The translations under genes and the position numbers were made by a program. The notes beneath the pieces are model-generated. The model saw nothing but the letters and a program-made list of their open reading frames with translations, was not told the DNA's origin and did not search any database. DNA of 12,143 nucleotides from an uncultured Flavobacteriia bacterium (GTDB lineage Bacteria > Bacteroidota > Bacteroidia > Flavobacteriales_D > Crocinitomicaceae): contig CAISOQ010000382.1 of the NCBI GenBank assembly GCA_903887095.1, forward strand, positions 1-12,143. Reading direction: 5' to 3'. Positions 7,190-12,143 of the stretch are shown here, piece by piece. The first letter of the stretch is position 1. The number at the start of each line of letters is the position of its first letter.

Positions 7190-8479
7190 ATGGCGAAAGA
7201 ACGATCAGCTTTGCTTATCACCTATTATTGGCCACCAGCAGGTGGTGCAGGTGTTCATCGCTGGTTGCGCTTCTCAAAATTCTTTAAAGAAAACAATTGG
7301 AACTTGCATGTCTATTGCCCTGATAATGCTGCATGGCCAACACTTGACGCATCCCTTGAAAAAGATGTTTCTAATGAATTAACGATTGTACGAAAATCAA
7401 TCTTCGAGCCGCATAAATACCTGGGGAAAAAGAACAACCCAAATCAAGGTTCGGGTATCACACAGCAAAAGAAAGGGAGTTTATTGCAACGTTTTATTAT
7501 TTGGGTAAGGGGCAATTTATTCATTCCAGATGCTCGTGTTTTTTGGATCAAACCAAGTGTTCGTTTTCTCAGTAACTACTTGAAGGAACATCCGAATATT
7601 GATACAATTATCTCCACAGGTCCGCCTCACAGTATGCACCTGATTGCTCAAAAACTTAAAAGAAGTCATCCGCACATTCAGTGGGTGGCTGATTTCAGAG
7701 ATCCTTGGACAGAGATTGATTTCTACCAGGATTTACTTCCAGGAAAATGGGCAGATAACCGACATAAAAAACTAGAAAAACAAGTACTTCAAGAGGCCGA
7801 CAAAGTGGTGACCATAAGCCAGTCCGGTGCGCAGGACCTCGAGCGTATAGGTAATCGTAAAGTAGAAATTATAACCAACGGGTTCATTTTCCCTGAATTC
7901 GATGCAAAAAAAGTAGTTCTTGATCCACAATTTACAATTGCACATTATGGATCGATGCCATTTGCCAGAAATCCGCAAGTTCTGTGGGATGCACTCAAAG
8001 ATATCATCAACGAAAATCCGAGTATTACATCTGACTTAAAGATTCGATTGATTGGTCCTGTTGATTACAATGTATTGGAAAAACTCGAAATTGCTGGGCT
8101 GAAACCCTACTTGGAGCTAATTTCAGCAGTATCTCATTCCGAAAGCATTCAAATGCAATGTAAAACGCAGCTACTTCTTTTAGTTGCAAATAAAACAGGT
8201 AATGTGAAAGGCATTCTAACAGGGAAATTTTTTGAATACCTTGGAGCTAAACGTCCAATCCTTGCCATTGGAGAAGTCAACAGTGATCTCGGGGATGCAA
8301 TGAAAAATACAAATGCCGGACTTTTCGCCGGTTATGAGGAAAAAGAAAAAGTAAAAGATTTCATCCTATCATCTTATGCTAAATTCAAGTCACAAGACTT
8401 ATACCATGAAGCGGAAAATTTGGATGCCTATTCTTCCAGTGCTTTAGCAAGGAAATTTATTCGATTAATCGAGGATTAA
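7190..8479 (+). CDS. Glycosyltransferase, GT-B fold, family 4-like
   Basis: This 429-residue protein looks like a GT-B glycosyltransferase of the GT4/GT1-like group that moves a sugar from an activated donor onto an acceptor, probably for surface polysaccharide or glycolipid. The N-terminus has YYWPPAGGAGVHRW (12-25), the Gly-rich loop common to these enzymes, followed by FSKFFKENNW. The middle has STGPPHSMHL and WVADFRDPW (165-173), then TISQSGAQDLER and ITNGF, typical of the domain boundary. The C-terminal half has AHYGSMPFARNP and GKFFEYLGAKRPILAIG (345-361), with Glu349 at the donor-binding position. There is no convincing signal peptide; it probably works on the inner face of the membrane. 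It starts 2 nt after alaS and should depend on its transcript. Donor and acceptor cannot be read from the sequence, and no other cell-surface gene is nearby. Confidence 0.85.
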   Translation: MAKERSALLITYYWPPAGGAGVHRWLRFSKFFKENNWNLHVYCPDNAAWPTLDASLEKDVSNELTIVRKSIFEPHKYLGKKNNPNQGSGITQQKKGSLLQRFIIWVRGNLFIPDARVFWIKPSVRFLSNYLKEHPNIDTIISTGPPHSMHLIAQKLKRSHPHIQWVADFRDPWTEIDFYQDLLPGKWADNRHKKLEKQVLQEADKVVTISQSGAQDLERIGNRKVEIITNGFIFPEFDAKKVVLDPQFTIAHYGSMPFARNPQVLWDALKDIINENPSITSDLKIRLIGPVDYNVLEKLEIAGLKPYLELISAVSHSESIQMQCKTQLLLLVANKTGNVKGILTGKFFEYLGAKRPILAIGEVNSDLGDAMKNTNAGLFAGYEEKEKVKDFILSSYAKFKSQDLYHEAENLDAYSSSALARKFIRLIED

Positions 8480-8489
8480 ATCCAAATTT

Positions 8490-9659
8490 TCACTTTCCAG
8501 GATTAGCAAACATTCGCACATCTTGACCATTAATAATGGCTCCAGAGAGAATCACTAATCGTTCAACAATATTCCGCAATTCACGAATGTTACCTGTCCA
8601 GTCGGTCTGTTGCAACGCCAATAATGCATCATCAGTGAAGGATTTCCTTGGTACACCATGATCCGCACAAACAATCGTTAAGAAATGTTCCGCTAACAAT
8701 GGAATATCTTCTTTCCTGTCATTTAAGGAAGGCACATGAATTAAAATCACTGCTAATCGGTGGTATAAATCTTCGCGAAAACGCCCTTCTTCAATCTCCT
8801 TGCGCAAGTCTTTATTCGTTGCAGCCACTACCCGACAATCCACTTTGATATCGCGTTCACCTCCAACCCTTTGAATTACATTTTCCTGCAACGCTCGAAG
8901 CACTTTTGCTTGGGCACTTGCCGACATATCACCTATTTCATCTAGAAACAAGGTACCACCTGACGCAAGTTCGAACTTCCCTTTTTTATCTTTCACTGCT
9001 GAAGTAAATGCACCTTTCTCATGGCCAAATAATTCGCTTTCAATTAATTCAGATGGAATTGCGGCACAATTCACCTCAATGAATGGCATTTTACTTCTAT
9101 TCGAATTGTCGTGAAGGGAACGAGCAACCAATTCTTTACCGGTTCCATTGCCTCCTGTAACCAATACTCTCGCATCAGAAGGGGCAACTTTTTCGATCAT
9201 TTCCTTAATACGCTGAATACCTTCTGTTTCACCAATAATAGAACTTCCTTTGAAACGTTTTACAGTTGTTTTTAATTGCTTAGTTTCCTCAACCAACACC
9301 GTTCTGTCTTTTGCATTTCTTAGCGTTACCAATATGCGGTTTAAATCCAATGGCTTTTCAATAAAGTCGAATGCTCCATTTTTGATTGCTTGCACGGCCG
9401 TGTCTATATTTCCGTGGCCACTAATCATGATAATTGGCGAATCAACATTTGCTTTGTTCAAGGCATCCAATACTTCCATACCATCCATCTGTGGCATTTT
9501 AATATCACAAAAAATGACATCGTATAATTTATTCGTTGCCTTTTCAACACCCTCCTTTCCATGCTCAGCTTCGTCAACTTCAAATCCTTCAAACTCTAAA
9601 ATCTCACGCAACGCTCTTCTGATTGCACGCTCATCATCAACAATTAGTATTCTTGCCAT
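8490..9659 (-). CDS. NtrC-like response regulator (REC + sigma-54 AAA+) without DNA-binding domain
   Basis: The 389-residue product starts with a receiver domain (acidic pocket Asp8/Asp9, phospho-acceptor Asp52 in FCDIKMPQMDG, Ser80, Lys102). A sigma-54 interaction AAA+ domain follows from about 142: Walker A GGNGTGKE (169-176), loop 1 GAFTSA (216-221), Walker B GGTLFLDE (234-241), the arginine-finger region FREDLYHRL (294-302) and sensor II GNIREL (356-361). The chain ends about 28 residues later, at NPGK, with no Fis-type helix-turn-helix, so it is some 60-90 residues shorter than NtrC. Loop 1 has Ser where GAFTGA has Gly. I recall both features from Bacteroidota homologues, so they are probably lineage traits. 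An ATG two codons upstream (9665) is also possible; MARILIVDDE is the usual N-terminus. No histidine kinase is adjacent. The stop lies 10 bp from that of the convergent glycosyltransferase. Confidence 0.9.
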   Translation of the reverse strand: MARILIVDDERAIRRALREILEFEGFEVDEAEHGKEGVEKATNKLYDVIFCDIKMPQMDGMEVLDALNKANVDSPIIMISGHGNIDTAVQAIKNGAFDFIEKPLDLNRILVTLRNAKDRTVLVEETKQLKTTVKRFKGSSIIGETEGIQRIKEMIEKVAPSDARVLVTGGNGTGKELVARSLHDNSNRSKMPFIEVNCAAIPSELIESELFGHEKGAFTSAVKDKKGKFELASGGTLFLDEIGDMSASAQAKVLRALQENVIQRVGGERDIKVDCRVVAATNKDLRKEIEEGRFREDLYHRLAVILIHVPSLNDRKEDIPLLAEHFLTIVCADHGVPRKSFTDDALLALQQTDWTGNIRELRNIVERLVILSGAIINGQDVRMFANPGK

Positions 9660-9821
9660 TTTCATTAGTTTAGGATAAAGATATCAAAGAACTTGCAATT
9701 GATGGTTCGCCGCGAAAATGAATGGAGATTTGTTAACAAATTCAATGGTAAAAGTCAATAAAGAACTGCGAATAAGCAGTCGTAAAAAATTGTAGTTTTA
9801 ACCGAATTAAATTTATTATGG
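9660..9821. promoter_or_regulatory. Divergent region between response regulator and ABC transporter genes
   Basis: This non-coding stretch of about 160 bp must hold the starts of two divergent units. Its clearest element is the palindrome ATTTGTTAACAAAT at 9728-9741. A -7-like element TAGTTTTA (9793-9800, one mismatch to TAnnTTTG) could serve the ABC gene, with a short leader and no clear -33 box. On the minus strand TATCTTTA (rev. comp. of 9672-9679) is a similar one-mismatch candidate for the response regulator, also without a -33 box. A small ATG at 9818 (MDA, stop) just precedes the ABC start. Confidence 0.4.
9728..9741. repeat. 14-bp perfect palindrome, candidate operator
   Basis: ATTTGTTAACAAAT is identical to its own reverse complement over 14 bp, and the symmetry stops at both ends. 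It lies about 80 bp before the ABC ATPase start and about 70 bp before the response regulator start. This is a suitable place for a dimeric repressor or activator controlling both, but no regulator can be named. Confidence 0.5.
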
Positions 9822-10751
9822 ATGCTTGAGATCCAACGTATTTCGAAATCATTTTACCGAAAATCAGCACTTGATGACGTATCACTGATCATCAATGAAG
9901 GTGAAATTTTTGGATTGCTTGGGCCGAATGGTGCTGGGAAAACCACTTTGATTCGTATCATTAATCGCATCTTAGAACAAGACAGCGGCCAGATTCGAAT
10001 CAACGGTGAACTTATGACTGATCGACACCTCGACTCAATAGGTTATTTACCTGAAGAAAGAGGGCTTTATAAAACCATGACCGTAGAGGATCATGCGTTG
10101 TTTTTAGGCAGACTAAGAGGTCTTTCCAAAAAGGATGTTTCAGTGCAATTAGAACACTGGTTGACAAAATTCGAAATCAACGATTGGCGCAAAAAAAGAA
10201 TCGAGGAATTGTCGAAGGGTATGGCTCAAAAAGTACAATTTATCTGCACCGTCTTGCATGACCCTAAACTTCTGATACTTGATGAACCATTGAGTGGATT
10301 TGATCCCGTTAATGTTGAATTAATCAAGCAAGAGTTGACTGAGATGAAAGCCAACGGAAAAACTATTATCCTTTCAACGCACAATATGAAAAGTGTCGAT
10401 GAAATTTGTGATCGTGCCGCATTGATTCATCAATCAAAAAAAATAATGGAGGGAAAAGTAGCAGACCTTCAAGAAGCCCATAAAAAAGGCGAATACGCGG
10501 TAAAGTTTCGAGGAAGCATGATTGCATTTGTAAATGCTCTTTGGACAGGTTTTGAGTTGATTGACAAAGAAATATTGGGAGACGACCGATTCATAGCACG
10601 ACTTAAAATGCGCGGAGGAAACAACTTTGAAGATCTTTTAAAGGCGCTCATTGGGCAAGTGCGCATTGAAGCAGCGTGGGAAGTTTTACCTTCCATGCAA
10701 GATATATTTATTGAATTAGTTTCAGAAAGAAAGGAGGCTTTAGATGCGTAA
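9822..10751 (+). CDS. ABC transporter ATP-binding protein, NatA/YhaQ-like
   Basis: The 309-residue protein is the ATPase subunit of an ABC-2-type exporter and acts on the cytoplasmic face of the inner membrane. Motifs in order are Walker A GPNGAGKTT (34-42), the NatA-type Q-loop region GYLPEERGLY (74-83), signature LSKGMAQK (130-137, a known variant of LSGGQ in this subgroup), Walker B LLILDEP (150-156) and the switch His187 in STHNM. The last 100 residues form the extra C-terminal domain found in NatA/YhaQ proteins. The start is the ATG at 9822; the ATG at 9818 is out of frame and ends after three codons. The permease gene overlaps its last 8 bp, so the two are probably translationally coupled. 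Homologues include the B. subtilis Na+ exporter NatAB, but the substrate here cannot be deduced. Confidence 0.92.
   Translation: MLEIQRISKSFYRKSALDDVSLIINEGEIFGLLGPNGAGKTTLIRIINRILEQDSGQIRINGELMTDRHLDSIGYLPEERGLYKTMTVEDHALFLGRLRGLSKKDVSVQLEHWLTKFEINDWRKKRIEELSKGMAQKVQFICTVLHDPKLLILDEPLSGFDPVNVELIKQELTEMKANGKTIILSTHNMKSVDEICDRAALIHQSKKIMEGKVADLQEAHKKGEYAVKFRGSMIAFVNALWTGFELIDKEILGDDRFIARLKMRGGNNFEDLLKALIGQVRIEAAWEVLPSMQDIFIELVSERKEALDA
10731..10737 (+). promoter_or_regulatory. Strong Shine-Dalgarno for the permease start
   Basis: AAGGAGG ends 6 nt before the permease ATG at 10744, inside the last codons of the ATPase gene. It is a near-perfect anti-Shine-Dalgarno match in a window where the other starts lack one, and it supports the choice of 10744. 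Its sequence also encodes Lys-Glu-Ala, so chance is possible. Confidence 0.6.
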
Positions 10752-12075
10752 TACTTGTTTGATCGCCTTACGTGAATTGAAAGAGAGGGTTGGCTCAAGA
10801 TCCTTTTTATTTATGTCTATCGCAGGACCTGTGCTGATTTTAATTGTCAGTTATCTTTTATTTGCCTACGGCGGAGAAGGAAAACAGCATTGGAATATTT
10901 TAATTGCGGATCCGACGGGAATAATGGACAACAAAATCATGGCACATGAAGATAAAGCCGTGAGTTATTCCTTTGCAGATGGTTACATTGAAATGGAAGA
11001 ATTCCGCGATGCCAAGCAATTCAACTCATTTGATGCAATGGTTGAAATCAATGAAAAAATACTCTCCAACAAAACGGCATTTGTCTTTTTTAGGGTAAAA
11101 CCTTCTGTGAGGATGCAAACGCGCGTTCAATTTCAAATTGAACGAAGAATTGAGGAAGTTATGGTGAAGCGGTTTACAAAGCTTTCACTGCGCGATTTTA
11201 GAAAAATCAAACAGCCTTTGAATGTTGCTTTCAGAAACATCAATGATCCTTTTGATGAAGCATCAGATCTTCGAGGATGGGTTGGATTGTTTTTCGGAAC
11301 TATCATTTTTGTTTTTATTTTCCTTTTTGGAATGACAATTCTGCGCAGTATTTCAAGAGAAAAAAGCAATCGAATTGTCGAAGTATTGCTTGCTACGGTG
11401 AGACCAAACCAACTTTTAGGAGGAAAAATAATTGGAATTGGGCTTGCTGCATTTTTGCAGTTTGCTGTTTGGATGATTATCGTTGGTGCGGGTTTATACT
11501 ATTTGCGTGAAACGCTTTTCCCTGATATGCTCAATGCCTCCAATTTCGATATTGTTCAATTGACAAAAGATGCGCAAACGAATGCTGATCAACTGTTCAC
11601 AAGTAAGGAATATAACGAATTTGTAAACTTGGTTTTTGAACGCATCCAGTTCGTTAACATGACTGGTTTCTTCTTGCTCTTTTTTATTGGCGGGTATTTA
11701 TTTTACGGATCTCTTTTTGCTTCAATTGGTTCGACTTCTGGTTCTGAAAGTGATGGACAACAATTCGTATTACCCATTATTTTCATGCTTACACTTGCTC
11801 TTTATGCTGGCTATTATACATTGCAAAATCCAGCAGCAGAATTAACAAGTTGGTTTCATTATTTACCTTTTACATCACCCGTTGTTGTGATGGTGCGCTT
11901 ATCCCAAGGATATGAACCCGGCCAAGGCTATCAAATCTGGTTATCGTTACTTATATTGCTGGTATCTGCTGCGCTGCTGCTTTCTTTCGCTGGAAGGTTA
12001 TACAAGAATGGAATTCTACAATTTGGTCACCGACTGCGACTAGCAACTTTATTGAAATGGGTAAGAAAATCCTAA
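10744..12075 (+). CDS. ABC-2 type permease, NatB/YhaP-like
   Basis: The 443-residue protein is the membrane partner of the preceding ATPase. It has an N-terminal helix at about residues 22-42, then a large loop of about 135 residues that is probably periplasmic, then about five more helices: one from about 180 (GLFFGTIIFVFIFLFGMTIL) and others near 225-250, 310-335, 340-360 and 395-420. The cytoplasmic coupling segment SREKSNRIVEVLLATVRPNQLLGGK is the hallmark of NatB-type permeases. The start overlaps the ATPase stop by 8 bp and has its own Shine-Dalgarno sequence. The Ppx/GppA gene begins 3 nt after its stop. The substrate is unknown; sodium, an antibiotic or another small compound are possible from homology. 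Confidence 0.9.
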   Translation: MRNTCLIALRELKERVGSRSFLFMSIAGPVLILIVSYLLFAYGGEGKQHWNILIADPTGIMDNKIMAHEDKAVSYSFADGYIEMEEFRDAKQFNSFDAMVEINEKILSNKTAFVFFRVKPSVRMQTRVQFQIERRIEEVMVKRFTKLSLRDFRKIKQPLNVAFRNINDPFDEASDLRGWVGLFFGTIIFVFIFLFGMTILRSISREKSNRIVEVLLATVRPNQLLGGKIIGIGLAAFLQFAVWMIIVGAGLYYLRETLFPDMLNASNFDIVQLTKDAQTNADQLFTSKEYNEFVNLVFERIQFVNMTGFFLLFFIGGYLFYGSLFASIGSTSGSESDGQQFVLPIIFMLTLALYAGYYTLQNPAAELTSWFHYLPFTSPVVVMVRLSQGYEPGQGYQIWLSLLILLVSAALLLSFAGRLYKNGILQFGHRLRLATLLKWVRKS

Positions 12076-12078
12076 ATT

Positions 12079-12143
12079 ATGATCAAAGCAGTTATTGATT
12101 TAGGCACAAACACTTTCAATTTACTCATTGCGCGCATCGAGGA
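12079..12143 (+). CDS. Ppx/GppA-family phosphatase, N-terminal fragment (3' end outside window)
   Basis: Only the first 21 complete codons are in the window. They read MIKAVIDLGTNTFNLLIARIE, which contains the DLGTNTFNLLIA phosphate-binding loop of the ASKHA fold as it occurs in exopolyphosphatase (Ppx) and pppGpp phosphatase (GppA). These enzymes degrade polyphosphate or convert pppGpp to ppGpp. The fragment cannot separate the two activities. It starts 3 nt after the permease stop, so it is likely part of the ABC transcript. There is no Shine-Dalgarno sequence. Confidence 0.85.
   Translation, partial: MIKAVIDLGTNTFNLLIARIE

Noticed and set aside
8461..8472. Perfect 12-bp palindrome TCGATTAATCGA at the end of the glycosyltransferase gene
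   Set aside because: It encodes part of the C-terminus, has no T-tract to act as a terminator, and short AT-rich palindromes are expected by chance.
9250..9678. 142-codon open frame opposite the response regulator
   Set aside because: It mirrors the conserved receiver domain on the other strand and has low-complexity Ser/Ile/Phe composition. It is a shadow frame.
1..12143. tRNA, rRNA, CRISPR array, insertion sequence or prophage
   Set aside because: I saw no cloverleaf, regular repeat-spacer pattern, transposase motif, terminal inverted repeats or phage gene on either strand.

Overview
The window looks like a chromosomal segment from a Bacteroidota bacterium, probably of the Flavobacteriales. 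The evidence is AT-rich DNA, almost no Shine-Dalgarno sequences, start regions with the Bacteroidota -7 element TAnnTTTG (before kup and alaS), a DnaK carrying the GGGTHDVS variant I associate with flavobacteria, and a sigma-54-type response regulator without a DNA-binding domain. There is no sign of an insertion sequence, prophage, CRISPR array or tRNA/rRNA gene. Most genes here are core housekeeping genes.

Layout: the 3' end of rplT (ribosomal protein L20) and its terminator (1-348); kup, a potassium transporter, with its own promoter (379-2389); a bidirectional terminator (2403-2436) shared with the convergent dnaK; dnaK on the minus strand (4352-2451), interrupted by one in-frame TAG; a 222-bp divergent control region (4353-4574); alaS (4575-7187), followed after 2 nt by a family-4-like glycosyltransferase (7190-8479); a convergent minus-strand NtrC-like response regulator (9659-8490); a 162-bp divergent region with a 14-bp perfect palindrome; then a plus-strand run of an ABC ATPase (9822-10751), its NatB-like permease (10744-12075, overlapping by 8 bp) and the first 65 bp of a Ppx/GppA phosphatase gene (12079 to the window edge).

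The observation most worth checking is dnaK. A single amber codon at complement(3210-3212) stands where DnaK has a conserved lysine, just before the DVLLLD interdomain linker. Reading frame and conservation are intact on both sides. The true end of dnaK is also TAG, so general TAG reassignment is unlikely. A sequence error, a strain mutation, readthrough or a split chaperone are all possible, with the first two most likely. The second point of interest is the dnaK/alaS divergent region, which has six copies of the palindromic pentamer TGNCA within 106 bp, including two pairs with identical 7-nt spacing. This is a candidate stress-regulator binding array.

I found no convincing new multi-gene system. 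The remaining findings are local regulatory or structural details.
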